Assembly (NCBI RefSeq): GCF_003610695.1 | Contig: NZ_RAQH01000003.1 | Span: forward strand, 248,001-312,000 | Reading direction: 5' to 3' | Origin: Epilithonimonas arachidiradicis | GTDB taxonomy: Bacteria; Bacteroidota; Bacteroidia; Flavobacteriales; Weeksellaceae | Length of the DNA stretch: 64,000 nt | Part shown: in pieces, positions 55,689 through 64,000 of the stretch | How positions within the stretch are numbered: position 1 is the first letter of the stretch | How the letters are laid out: each line of letters starts with the position of its first letter | Made by a program: the position numbers and the translations under genes | The notes under the pieces: generated by a model | What the model saw: only the letters and a program-made list of their open reading frames with translations | Told to the model about the DNA's origin: nothing | The model's database searches: none

Positions 55689-56369
55689 ATGAAAAAAACA
55701 TTATTTCTAATTCTTAAAATAATCGGCTTCTTGATTGGAGTCGTTTTTTTATACATCATATTAGGTTTATTACTTCCGATGATTCCTGTAAAAGCTAAGA
55801 AAACTGATGATCCTAAAACTATAGAAGCTTATATTTTAACCAATGGTGTCCATACCGATCTGGTCGTTCCTGTGAAAACAAAATATATAGATTGGAGCCA
55901 GAAACTGCCTTTCGAAAATACGAAAGGGAAAGATTCTGATCAGGATTATATTGCATTCGGTTGGGGCGATAAAGGTTTTTATCTGGACACACCAACTTGG
56001 GCTGATCTCAAATTTTCTACTGCTTTCAAAGCGGCGTTTTGGCTCAGCGAATCGGCGATGCATTGCACTTATTACAAAAAAATGACTGTTGCGGATGATT
56101 GTAAAAAAATAATGCTGACAGAGAAACAATATCAAGATTTAATCAAATTCATAGATGATAAGTTTGATAAAGATTCAGCTGGGAAATATATTTTGATAAA
56201 AACTGATGCCGTTTACGGCAATAATGATGCTTTTTACGATGCAAAAGGCAGTTACAATTTTGCTTACACTTGCAACACTTGGGCGAATGATGGACTAAAA
56301 GTTGCCGGTCAAAAAGCTGCATTCTGGACACCTACAGATTTTGGGATTTTTAGACATTATAAAAATTAA
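55689..56369 (+). CDS. TIGR02117/DUF2459 family protein
   Basis: The 226-residue protein has an N-terminal membrane anchor (about 5-33). It then shows the family pattern ILTNGVHTDLVVPV, IAFGWGDKGFYLDTPTWADL and YTCNTWANDGLKVAG with an invariant cysteine and histidine. The family is called a urease-associated or DUF2459 group, and its activity is unknown to me. The conserved His and Cys make a hydrolase or peptidase-like reaction in the periplasm plausible. The following gene starts 3 bp after its stop. Confidence 0.85.
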   Translation: MKKTLFLILKIIGFLIGVVFLYIILGLLLPMIPVKAKKTDDPKTIEAYILTNGVHTDLVVPVKTKYIDWSQKLPFENTKGKDSDQDYIAFGWGDKGFYLDTPTWADLKFSTAFKAAFWLSESAMHCTYYKKMTVADDCKKIMLTEKQYQDLIKFIDDKFDKDSAGKYILIKTDAVYGNNDAFYDAKGSYNFAYTCNTWANDGLKVAGQKAAFWTPTDFGIFRHYKN

Positions 56370-56372
56370 AAA

Positions 56373-57017
56373 TTGAGAAAGATTTTCTATGTTCCAGGCT
56401 TGATAAGCGCTTGCATGATTCCAATTCTATTTTGGTTTTATGGAAATCGAAAATTTGAGGAAGTTAATGTCGGAGTAATTGATATTGTTTTGCCTGCGAA
56501 AGTTCATTCGACAAGTTCAAAGGAAGAGAAAGATCGAATTTATCAAAATTCTTTTGAACCGTTAAGAAATTGGGACTACAAAAAGATTGTTGTAAAACCA
56601 AATACTGCAAGACAAAATTCAGATTTTTATATTTCTGAAATTAAAAATTTACAGCAAAGAAATGTGAAAGAAACAGGAATTGAATTCATTATAAATGATG
56701 ACAATTCTTATGATGATCTTATTTCTTTACTCAATGATATGGCAATCTCTAAACATGAAATGTATGGATTAGATTTAGATAAAAGCGGGCATTTTTTCGC
56801 TTTAGTTAATTATAGAGATCCAAATACGATAGAAATGGAATATGAATGTTTGCTTTGTAATGATGTTATTTATGATGAATATAAACCTTCTTTTTTTGAC
56901 GATTTTCAGTTCTATTTACAAAAGTTTTCCAAAGAGAGCTTCTATCTAGTTTTCGGTTTTTTGATTTTCGTAAATATTTCAATGTTAAGTATTAAAGAAT
57001 CTCTACAAAAACATTAA
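56373..57017 (+). CDS. Unknown membrane protein, 214 residues
   Basis: Not a family I recognise. The start is TTG 56373, as no ATG fits; it is 3 bp after the previous stop. A hydrophobic helix (about 4-23, FYVPGLISACMIPILFWFYG) and a second near the C-terminus (about 186-207) bracket a soluble region. That region contains the beta-rich IVVKPNTARQNSDFYISEI and EFIINDDNSYDDLISLL, resembling ExbD-like or biopolymer-transport folds only loosely. It is probably co-transcribed with the TIGR02117 gene. Confidence 0.7.
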   Translation: MRKIFYVPGLISACMIPILFWFYGNRKFEEVNVGVIDIVLPAKVHSTSSKEEKDRIYQNSFEPLRNWDYKKIVVKPNTARQNSDFYISEIKNLQQRNVKETGIEFIINDDNSYDDLISLLNDMAISKHEMYGLDLDKSGHFFALVNYRDPNTIEMEYECLLCNDVIYDEYKPSFFDDFQFYLQKFSKESFYLVFGFLIFVNISMLSIKESLQKH

Positions 57018-57079
57018 ATTTGCCAACCAAAAGTTGATTATAAAAACCATCAACTGACAATCAACAACTGACAAAAAAA

Positions 57080-59683
57080 ATGACTTCACAAGAGATAAGA
57101 CAGCAATTTTTAGATTTTTTCAAAAGCAAAGAACATTTGATCGTTCCTTCTGCGCCAATTGTCCTGAAAGATGATCCAACACTGATGTTTTCCAACTCCG
57201 GAATGACACAGTTTAAGGATTATTTTCTAGGTTACAAAGAACCGAAATCATCCAGAATTGCCGATACGCAAAAATGTCTTAGAGTTTCCGGAAAGCATAA
57301 CGATTTGGACGATGTTGGTCGTGACACTTATCATCATACAATGTTTGAAATGCTTGGGAACTGGTCTTTTGGTGATTATTTCAAAAAAGAAGCGATTACT
57401 TGGGCTTGGGAATTATTGACAGAAGTTTATAAAATTCCGAAAGAAAATCTTTATGTTACTATTTTTGAAGGTGACGAAAATGAAAACCTTGAAAGAGATA
57501 CAGAAGCTTACGATTTGTGGAAGCAATTCATTTCGGAAGACCGAATCATCAATGGAAATAAGAAAGATAATTTCTGGGAAATGGGTGCAAGCGGACCTTG
57601 CGGACCTTGTTCAGAAATCCACGTTGATTTAAGAACTGCTGAAGAAAAAGCGAAAGTTTCAGGATTAGAATTAGTAAATAACGATCATCCTCAAGTTGTT
57701 GAGATCTGGAATCTCGTATTTATGCAATTCAACAGAAAAGCGGACGGATCTCTGGAAAATCTTCCGGCAAAACACATCGATACAGGGATGGGTTTTGAGC
57801 GTCTTTGTATGGCACTTCAACAGAAAGAATCCAATTATGACACCGATGTTTTCACACCTTTGATTGCTAAGGTTGAGGAACTTTCCGGTAAAAAGTATAC
57901 AGGAATTTTAACCGACGAAAAAGATATTGCAATCCGTGTGGTTGTAGATCACATCCGTGCAGTTTCGTTTGCGATTGCAGACGGACAGCTGCCTTCCAAT
58001 GGTGGTGCAGGTTATGTTATACGTAGAATTTTGAGAAGAGGAATTTCTTACGCTTACAGATTCTTAGATAGAAAAGAACCTTTTCTTTATCAATTAGTTG
58101 CTGTTTTACAAGAGCAAATGGGCAAATTCTTCCCGGAATTGGAAAAACAAGGAACTTTGGTCACCGAAGTGATTAAAAGTGAAGAAGAATCTTTCCTTAG
58201 AACGATTGAAACAGGTTTAATCAGAGTTGATAAATTAATTCAGCAGACGATTTCTGAAGGTAAAAAAGTATTGCCGACAGAAGAAGTTTTTGAATTGTAT
58301 GATACTTACGGATTTCCTGATGATTTAACAAGAATTATTGCGGAAGAAAAAGGATTAACCATCGATGAAGCTGGATTTGAACAGGCTTTAAATCAACAAA
58401 AGCAGCGTTCTAAAGCAGATTCGGCTCAGAAAGTTTACGATTGGGTAACTTTAGAAGAAAAACCAGAAAACTTTGTAGGTTATGATCAATTAGAATCGGA
58501 AACTTACATCACAAGATACAGAAAAGTAGAAAATAAAGACGGCGAATTTTATCAAGTTGTTTTAAGTGATTCGCCATTCTATCCGGAAGGCGGAGGACAA
58601 GTCGGCGATAAAGGAACGCTTGAAAATGCAACCGAAAGCTTTGAAGTTTTGGAAACTAAAAAAGAAAACGGATTGATTATTTCTTTGATCAACGCGCTTC
58701 CAAAAGATGCTGGCGCAGTTTTCTATGCCAAAGTGAATGTGCCTGACAGAAAAAATTCTCAGGCAAATCACTCTGTAACGCATTTGTTACACGAGGCTTT
58801 GAGAGAAGTTCTCGGAACTCACGTGGAACAAAAAGGCTCTTATGTTGGTCCGGATTATTTGAGATTCGATTTTTCTCATTTTTCTAAAATGACTGACGAT
58901 GAATTAGCTTTGGTGGAATCAAAAGTGAATGCTAAAATCAGGGAAAATATCGCGTTGCAGGAATTCAGGAATATTCCGATTCAGGAAGCTTTGGATAGAG
59001 GTGCAATGGCGTTGTTTGGTGAGAAATATGGTGACAATGTCAGAATGATTCAATTTGGAACTTCGAAAGAACTTTGTGGAGGAACGCACGTGAAATCTAC
59101 GAGTGAAATTGGTCATTTTAAAATCGTTTCAGAAAGTTCTGCGGCGGCTGGAATCAGAAGGATTGAGGCTATTTCCGGTGAAAAATCAGAAGAATATTTC
59201 AAGAATTTGGAAACTCAGTTTACAGAGATTTCTCAATTGTTGAAATCAAAAGATTTGGCAAAATCAATTGAGAAATTGCTGGAGGAAAATTCTGCTTTGA
59301 AGTCTGAAATTGAATCTTTCAAAAAAGAAAAAGCGAAAGGTGAAATCCAAAATTGGAAAAACGATTTCGAAGATAAAAACGGAAAAAAATTATTGGTTAA
59401 GAAAACTTCTCTGGATGCAGGTTCTGTAAAAGATATCGTTTTCCAATTGAAAAAAGAAATTCCAAATTCTATTACAATTATTATTTCTAATGCTGGCGAA
59501 AAACCAATGATTACAGTTGGTATTTCTGCAGATTTGGAAGCAAGTTACCACGCAGGAAATATCGTAAAGGAATTAGCCAAAGAAATCCAAGGCGGTGGCG
59601 GCGGTAATCCAGGTTTTGCTACTGCTGGTGGAAAAAATCTTGACGGAATTGAAAATGCTTATCAGAAAGCTTTGGAAATATAA
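57080..59683 (+). CDS. alaS: Alanyl-tRNA synthetase
   Basis: This 867-residue class II synthetase charges tRNA-Ala. The catalytic domain (about 1-460) has [14 protein letters not shown] and the GMGFERLCM motif. The editing domain has the zinc-binding [17 protein letters not shown] and related residues. A C-terminal coiled region and DHHA1 domain end [15 protein letters not shown]. Full length and intact. It is an essential housekeeping gene and marks the end of accessory content. Confidence 0.98.
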   Translation: MTSQEIRQQFLDFFKSKEHLIVPSAPIVLKDDPTLMFSNSGMTQFKDYFLGYKEPKSSRIADTQKCLRVSGKHNDLDDVGRDTYHHTMFEMLGNWSFGDYFKKEAITWAWELLTEVYKIPKENLYVTIFEGDENENLERDTEAYDLWKQFISEDRIINGNKKDNFWEMGASGPCGPCSEIHVDLRTAEEKAKVSGLELVNNDHPQVVEIWNLVFMQFNRKADGSLENLPAKHIDTGMGFERLCMALQQKESNYDTDVFTPLIAKVEELSGKKYTGILTDEKDIAIRVVVDHIRAVSFAIADGQLPSNGGAGYVIRRILRRGISYAYRFLDRKEPFLYQLVAVLQEQMGKFFPELEKQGTLVTEVIKSEEESFLRTIETGLIRVDKLIQQTISEGKKVLPTEEVFELYDTYGFPDDLTRIIAEEKGLTIDEAGFEQALNQQKQRSKADSAQKVYDWVTLEEKPENFVGYDQLESETYITRYRKVENKDGEFYQVVLSDSPFYPEGGGQVGDKGTLENATESFEVLETKKENGLIISLINALPKDAGAVFYAKVNVPDRKNSQANHSVTHLLHEALREVLGTHVEQKGSYVGPDYLRFDFSHFSKMTDDELALVESKVNAKIRENIALQEFRNIPIQEALDRGAMALFGEKYGDNVRMIQFGTSKELCGGTHVKSTSEIGHFKIVSESSAAAGIRRIEAISGEKSEEYFKNLETQFTEISQLLKSKDLAKSIEKLLEENSALKSEIESFKKEKAKGEIQNWKNDFEDKNGKKLLVKKTSLDAGSVKDIVFQLKKEIPNSITIIISNAGEKPMITVGISADLEASYHAGNIVKELAKEIQGGGGGNPGFATAGGKNLDGIENAYQKALEI

Positions 59684-59703
59684 ATTTCTAATCATATAAT
59701 TAG

Positions 59704-59731
59704 AAAACGCCCAAATCTGGGCGTTTTTTTA
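59704..59731 (+). terminator. Terminator after alaS
   Basis: A perfect 10-bp stem AAAACGCCCA/TGGGCGTTTT with a 4-nt loop and T run, 20 bp after the stop. Confidence 0.95.
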
Positions 59732-59762
59732 TTGAATTGTATTTTGGAACTTAGAATTGTAC

Positions 59763-59839
59763 GCAGCCCGGCTTGAACGGAGCTCTTTTTCTTTTTGATA
59801 AAAAAGAAAAAAGCGGGAGTGGAAGACGGATTAAGCTGC
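59763..59839 (-). repeat. GCAGC-ended interspersed repeat, copy 4 (reverse orientation)
   Basis: Reverse complement of the copies at 22391, 37829 and 44239: GCAGCCCGGCTTGAACGGAG at the left and AAGACGGATTAAGCTGC at the right. The loop is different and A/T-rich. It lies in the gap between convergent alaS and sixA. Confidence 0.8.
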
Positions 59840-59849
59840 CCAAATTATT

Positions 59850-60332
59850 TTATTGATTAAAGTTCTTCGGCGAATAGAAATATAAAAACTTCTTTTTTGC
59901 CGTTTCGAAATCGCTCCATTTGTCGCAGTCGATTTGATAAGCTACCACACCGGAAGTTGGTAAATTTACAATCTCATCGGAAAGTGAATTGGCAAAATTG
60001 GAAATCCCGTTGTTGTGAGAAAACAAGGCTAAACTGTTGACACTGTCATCCGTATCAAATATAACTGAGAGAAAATTTTCCTCAGAGGGTCTGTAGAGTT
60101 TTTCTTTTGTACTGTAATCCTTTCCGTACACCTGAGAAAATAACTCACAAGTCTGTTTGGCTCGCACAGCAGGACTTGAGACAAAACTGTCAATGTCTAT
60201 ATTGTTGAATCTGAGAAACTCAGCCATCTTCGGAGCGTTTGTTCTCCCAAGTTCGGTTAATGGTCGATCGAAGTCATCTATATCTTCCGGCCAGTCACTC
60301 TTGGAATGTCTAACAAGTAAAAGTGTTTTCAT
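59850..60332 (-). CDS. sixA: SixA-type histidine phosphatase
   Basis: This 160-residue phosphoglycerate-mutase-fold phosphatase has the catalytic RHG-type motif as LLVRHSKSDWP, followed by DRPLTELGR and SSPAVRAKQT. The late catalytic histidine is in FSHNNGISN. The short form without extra domains is the SixA type, which dephosphorylates phosphohistidine. The exact target in this organism is unknown. Confidence 0.9.
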   Translation of the reverse strand: MKTLLLVRHSKSDWPEDIDDFDRPLTELGRTNAPKMAEFLRFNNIDIDSFVSSPAVRAKQTCELFSQVYGKDYSTKEKLYRPSEENFLSVIFDTDDSVNSLALFSHNNGISNFANSLSDEIVNLPTSGVVAYQIDCDKWSDFETAKKKFLYFYSPKNFNQ

Positions 60333-60405
60333 TCAAAAAGGGTTTAATCAAATAAAATTAGTAAAAAAAAAGATGGTAAAATAATTTGCGGAAATTATTT
60401 ATATG

Positions 60406-62700
60406 CTATTTGTCAGATGTACTCATAGAAAATGGTGCGTCGGAATCCCGGATTCCTCTTTCTGTATTGGGTTTTGAAACCATGTCGAATTTTAATTTTG
60501 CACCTTTCAGCAGGTCAAAATGATCAATCCAGTTTTTAGAATAATTTTTTCCATTGAGTTTTAATTGATTAATGTAAATGTTGCTTTCCGAATTTTTGGG
60601 TGCATCAATTTGAATGGTCTTACTATTTTCCAGATCGATCTTAATCGATTTAAAAAGTGGAGCGCCCAGAACATATTGTGTACTCGCTGGCGTAACCGGA
60701 TAGAATCCTAAAGCCGAAAAAACATACCAGGCAGAAGTTTGCCCATTGTCTTCATCTCCACAATAACCGTCAGGCGTTGGCTTATATAATTTGTCCATCG
60801 CCTGTCTTACCCAATATTGTGTTTTCCAAGGCTGACCGGCATAATTATACAAATAAAGCATGTGCTGAATTGGTTGATTCCCGTGTGCATATTGTCCCAT
60901 TCCTACGATTTGCATCTCCCGCATCTCGTGGATGACTTCTTTATAATAATTGGTATTAAATGTCGGAGGCATCACAAATACAGAATCCAGCATTTTAGCA
61001 AACTTATGCTTTCCTCCCATTAATTCCTTCAATCCTTCAATATCCTGAAAAACGCTCCACGTGTAATGCCAACTGTTACCTTCTGTGAAAGCATTTCCCC
61101 ATTCGAAAGGATCAAAGTTTTCCTGGAATTCACCATTTTTCTTTTTACCTCGCATCAGATTGTATTTCGGATCGAAAAGCTTTTTGTAATTCATAGCTCT
61201 TGATTTGAAAGGTTTCAGCTCTTCTTCAGATTTATTCAAAGCTTTCCCGAATTCGTAGATCGCATAATCATCATAAGCATATTCCAAAGTTCTGGCTGCA
61301 CTTTCATTAATCCCAGTATCCGTCGGAACATAACCGATAGAATTGTAATCTGCTACACCTTTTCTGCCGATTGCGCTCATTGGACCTTCGTTGTTAGCGC
61401 CATGTTTCAGAGCTTGCCAAAGAACTTCAGCATCATAACCTCTAAGACCTTTGAGATAAGCATCAGAAACAACCGAAGCAGAATTGTTACCAATCATAAT
61501 ATCCGCAAATCCCGGGCTGCTCCATTCCGGTAAAAAACCGCCTTCCTGATACGCTGAAATCAAACCTTTTTGCATTTCAACATTGATAGATGGATAAACC
61601 AGATTCAGAAGAGGGTAGAGCGCCCTGAAAGTATCCCAAAAGCCAGTTCCACCGAACAAATATCCGGGCATTATTTTTCCATTGTAAGGACTGTAATGCT
61701 GGATGTTTCCGTTTCTGTCTTTCTCATAAAGTTTCTGAGGAAATAGTACGCTTCTGTAAAGGCAACTGTAGAATGTTCTTGCCTGATCAATGCTTGCACC
61801 TTTGATTTGGATTTTATTCAAAGTCTGATTCCAGATTTCTTTGGCTTCGGATTTTACCTGGTCAAAAGATTTACCTTTGGATTCTTCCAGATTAATTTCT
61901 GCTTGTTCCGGATTGATAAACGATGATGCGACTCGGATTGTGATTTGTTCTCCTTTTTTAAGTTGAGGAAATTTGACCAGACTTCCCGCGTGATCAGCTT
62001 TGATTTCAAGATTCAATTTTTGGATTTCTGTTCCGCTCCAGACATTTTGGGAAACAAAATCTCTGTCAAACTGAATCACAAAATAATTTTTGAAATTCTC
62101 CATTTTTCCTCTCGAATATCTTGTAGAATAGCCGATGATTTTTCTTTCAGAAGGAATAATCTTCACATAAGAACCTCGGTCAAAAGCATCCAAAAGAATC
62201 TGAGCCTGATTGGTTTCCGGAAAAGTAAAACGCATCATTGCTGAACGTTCTGTCGGTGCAATTTCTGTCCAGACATCGTAATCTGCGAGATAAACTTTGT
62301 AATAATAAGGATTTACAACTTCTGTCTTATGAGAAAACCAGCTTGCTCTTTTTTCCTGGTCTATTTCAGGATTTCCAACGATTGGTAAAATGGAAAATTG
62401 CCCATAATCATTCATCCAGGGTGATGGTTGATGAGTTTGTTTAAACCCCTGAATTTTATTCGAGTTATAAGTGTATTGCCAGCCATTTCCGTTTTTACCG
62501 GTTTGCGGCGTCCAATAATTCATTCCCCAAGGTAACCCGATAATTGGATAAGTATTGCCATTCGATAATTCGTACGAAGATTGTGTTCCCATCAACGGAT
62601 TAACGTAATCTACGGGATTTGTAATCCAATCTTTCATTTCTTGAGATTTGAAGGCTAAAGAAAGAAAACTGCAAAAAAGGAATAGCTTGATTTTGGACAT
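60406..62700 (-). CDS. GH92 alpha-mannosidase
   Basis: This 764-residue secreted protein (signal peptide about 1-19) belongs to GH92, calcium-dependent inverting exo-alpha-mannosidases. Conserved words are NPLMGTQSSYELSNGNTYP, GFKQTHQPSPWMNDYGQ, GGTGFWDTFRALYPL, and the late GYCGDEDNGQTSAWYVFSALGFYPV, which holds the catalytic acidic residues. It acts on N-glycans or mannans and is not an obvious part of the xylan locus 12 kb away. The promoter on the minus strand has a TATTTTTG box. Confidence 0.95.
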   Translation of the reverse strand: MSKIKLFLFCSFLSLAFKSQEMKDWITNPVDYVNPLMGTQSSYELSNGNTYPIIGLPWGMNYWTPQTGKNGNGWQYTYNSNKIQGFKQTHQPSPWMNDYGQFSILPIVGNPEIDQEKRASWFSHKTEVVNPYYYKVYLADYDVWTEIAPTERSAMMRFTFPETNQAQILLDAFDRGSYVKIIPSERKIIGYSTRYSRGKMENFKNYFVIQFDRDFVSQNVWSGTEIQKLNLEIKADHAGSLVKFPQLKKGEQITIRVASSFINPEQAEINLEESKGKSFDQVKSEAKEIWNQTLNKIQIKGASIDQARTFYSCLYRSVLFPQKLYEKDRNGNIQHYSPYNGKIMPGYLFGGTGFWDTFRALYPLLNLVYPSINVEMQKGLISAYQEGGFLPEWSSPGFADIMIGNNSASVVSDAYLKGLRGYDAEVLWQALKHGANNEGPMSAIGRKGVADYNSIGYVPTDTGINESAARTLEYAYDDYAIYEFGKALNKSEEELKPFKSRAMNYKKLFDPKYNLMRGKKKNGEFQENFDPFEWGNAFTEGNSWHYTWSVFQDIEGLKELMGGKHKFAKMLDSVFVMPPTFNTNYYKEVIHEMREMQIVGMGQYAHGNQPIQHMLYLYNYAGQPWKTQYWVRQAMDKLYKPTPDGYCGDEDNGQTSAWYVFSALGFYPVTPASTQYVLGAPLFKSIKIDLENSKTIQIDAPKNSESNIYINQLKLNGKNYSKNWIDHFDLLKGAKLKFDMVSKPNTERGIRDSDAPFSMSTSDK

Positions 62701-62702
62701 TC

Positions 62703-62751
62703 GAGATTTATTTATCTCAAAAATAATAAATAATATTTGTGAATTTTCAAA
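62703..62751 (-). promoter_or_regulatory. Promoter of GH92 with small palindrome
   Basis: On the minus strand a TTTG (62748-62751) precedes the -7 box TATTTTTG (62718-62725) by 22 bp. Between the box and the ATG lies GAGAT-N6-ATCTC (62703-62718), which could be an operator or a 5' hairpin. Confidence 0.5.
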
Positions 62752-62782
62752 TAAAAAAGCAACAATCGTAAATATTGCTGCT
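62752..62782 (-). terminator. Terminator after the ketopantoate reductase-like gene
   Basis: On the minus strand AGCAGCAAT and ATTGTTGCT form a 9-bp stem (one G-T wobble) with a 7-nt loop, followed by a T run. Confidence 0.82.
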
Positions 62783-62805
62783 TCTATAAATCATAATGAA
62801 AATAA

Positions 62806-63747
62806 TTATTTGCTTTGAATTATTTCCTTTAACTCATTATAAATCTTCTCCGTAAAAGGTGTTCTAATATTCAGTTCTTTTCCGTAATTAATAATCGCTC
62901 CTGCAAACAATTCCAATTCGCTATTTTCTTTTTTTACATTGATGTCAAGTTGTAAAGATGTTGGAGTGGTTGGAGGAAAAGTCATTGCTTTTTCAAAGGT
63001 TTTTTCAATAATATCATCTGGTAAATTAATTCCTTTTTTGTCAGCAATCAGTTTCACTTCTTTCATTATTTTCGTTGTTTCCTGTTTTTGAATTTCATCT
63101 GTGCAGACTGTCCCGATTGAAGAATTATATTTGGCTGTAACCAATCCAAAACTTGATACAAAAAAGAATTTGGTCCAGATATCAGCAAAAGAATTATCTT
63201 TAAAATCGAAATCAATTTGACTATTTTTCATCAGTTCAATAATCCAATTAATCTCTGTTGAAAGATGGGCTGGATCTTTTCCAAAAATCAGTTTTCCGGC
63301 TTTACCTTTATGTTCTACAATTCCTTTTTCTTTGATGTGAGAAGCGACGTAAACACAAGCCGGTAAAATCGTATTATCAGGAATAATTTTTCTGACTCTG
63401 TCATAGATATCTGCACCGTTCATCAATGGAAGCAGAATGGTTTTATTTGTAATAACTTGCTTCAATTGATTGCAGACATTTTCCAAATCATATTCTTTCA
63501 CACAAATCAAAATCAGCTCAGGATCATTGATTTCAGAAATATTCTGTAAGACGTGATTCGGTTTTGTAACACTGTTTGGATGTTCCGGAGAAAGTAATGT
63601 CAATCCATTATTTTTTACAATATCATAAGTTTGATTTCTCGCGATGAAAGAAATCGTAAACTGATTTGCCGTTTCATTAAATTGATTGATCTTAAACCCG
63701 AAATAACCGCCAACACCGCCAAGTCCTACAACTACTATATTTTTCAT
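62806..63747 (-). CDS. 2-dehydropantoate 2-reductase-like protein (PanE/ApbA family)
   Basis: The 313-residue NADP-dependent oxidoreductase has an N-terminal Rossmann motif VVVGLGGVGGYFG and the PanE C-terminal helical domain, including the KFFFVSSFGLVTAKY and PTSLQLDI regions. PanE makes pantoate for coenzyme A. Many family members act on other ketoacids, and no other pantothenate gene is adjacent, so I give no gene symbol. ATG 63747 fits the Rossmann start better than the ATG two codons upstream. Confidence 0.85.
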   Translation of the reverse strand: MKNIVVVGLGGVGGYFGFKINQFNETANQFTISFIARNQTYDIVKNNGLTLLSPEHPNSVTKPNHVLQNISEINDPELILICVKEYDLENVCNQLKQVITNKTILLPLMNGADIYDRVRKIIPDNTILPACVYVASHIKEKGIVEHKGKAGKLIFGKDPAHLSTEINWIIELMKNSQIDFDFKDNSFADIWTKFFFVSSFGLVTAKYNSSIGTVCTDEIQKQETTKIMKEVKLIADKKGINLPDDIIEKTFEKAMTFPPTTPTSLQLDINVKKENSELELFAGAIINYGKELNIRTPFTEKIYNELKEIIQSK

Positions 63748-63813
63748 TCTCATTAATTTTTTGTCAAAAGTAAAATACTTGCAACGTAAGTCCGATTGTC
63801 AAATGACAAAAAA

Positions 63814-64000
63814 TCAGATTTTAGTAATTTCTTTCCGGATTCTGCTGAGCGAACTGTTGGTAATTCCGAGATAAGAAGCAATGACTTTCAGTGAAACGTG
63901 CTGGAAAACGTGTGGATGTTCTTTTAGCAATTTCAGATATCGGGTTTCTGCTTTTTGGCTCGTCAGTTCAATAACTCGGTCATTCAGTCGATAATAATTA
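63814..64000 (-). CDS. Crp/Fnr-family transcriptional regulator, C-terminal end (continues past the window)
   Basis: The last 62 codons of a minus-strand gene are visible, ending at 63814. They read NYYRLNDRVIELTSQKAETR, LLKEHPHVFQHVSLKVIA, SYLGITNSSLSRIRKEITKI, the usual C-terminal helix-turn-helix of the Crp/Fnr-type regulators common in Bacteroidota. The ligand-binding domain lies outside. It is upstream of the PanE-like gene in the same direction with a 66-bp gap, a common place for a local regulator. Confidence 0.85.
   Translation of the reverse strand, partial: NYYRLNDRVIELTSQKAETRYLKLLKEHPHVFQHVSLKVIASYLGITNSSLSRIRKEITKI

Overview
The window comes from a Bacteroidota genome, most likely a Flavobacteriia member close to Chryseobacterium/Epilithonimonas (Weeksellaceae). 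The evidence is the AT-rich, Shine-Dalgarno-poor gene starts, TAnnTTTG-type promoter -7 boxes, a type IX secretion (T9SS) sorting tail on a secreted xylanase, and several families of short intergenic palindromic repeats that I associate with this group. Assignment is from sequence features only.

Positions 1-48064 form one large pentose-polysaccharide catabolic region. (a) 1-11949 is a plus-strand run of secreted enzymes: GH43 (cut by the window edge), GH27, GH43, GH43, GH97, an acetyl esterase of the sialate O-acetylesterase/CE20 type, and GH115 alpha-glucuronidase, closed by a terminator. (b) 12622-20306 holds GH30 glucuronoxylanase with a T9SS tail, GH3 beta-xylosidase and GH51 arabinofuranosidase. 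(c) 20527-31311 is the L-arabinose module: araB, araD, araA, a lipoprotein aldose epimerase, an SSS sugar symporter, an exonuclease/CBS-nucleotidyltransferase pair, and on the minus strand a Nudix-winged-helix regulator of the AraR/NrtR type. (d) 31854-42604 holds GH127 beta-L-arabinofuranosidase, a second acetyl esterase, a GPH sugar transporter, GH10 xylanase, a cytoplasmic GH43 and GH67 alpha-glucuronidase. (e) 42719-48064 holds fructose-6-phosphate aldolase/transaldolase, split transketolase, galactokinase and GalT. Together the enzymes would strip acetyl, (methyl)glucuronosyl, arabinosyl and galactosyl decorations from a complex glucuronoarabinoxylan, cut the backbone, import the sugars and feed them to the pentose phosphate and Leloir pathways. 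No SusC/SusD pair and no xylA/xylB lie in the window.

A palindromic motif AGTGT-N7-ACAYT occurs upstream of GH30, GH3, araB, the aldolase gene and araR itself. The GH3 and araB copies have the same spacing to an identical TATATTTG box. I propose it is the operator of the Nudix regulator.

Positions 48194-51969 (minus strand) form a compact operon of different character: rtcB RNA ligase, a 53-nt D-arm-less tRNA-Arg(UCU)-like sequence, a COG3541-type nucleotidyltransferase, an unknown 159-aa protein, and a second COG3541-type nucleotidyltransferase. A WYL-domain regulator and a HopJ-family gene diverge from it. This candidate RNA-repair or RNA-sensing module is the most interesting item in the window.

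From about 53.7 kb on the content is mainly ordinary: two small membrane peptides, rhodanese, queG, a possible 26-aa basic peptide, a TIGR02117 protein, an unknown membrane protein, alaS, sixA, GH92 mannosidase, a ketopantoate-reductase-like gene and the end of a Crp/Fnr-type regulator.
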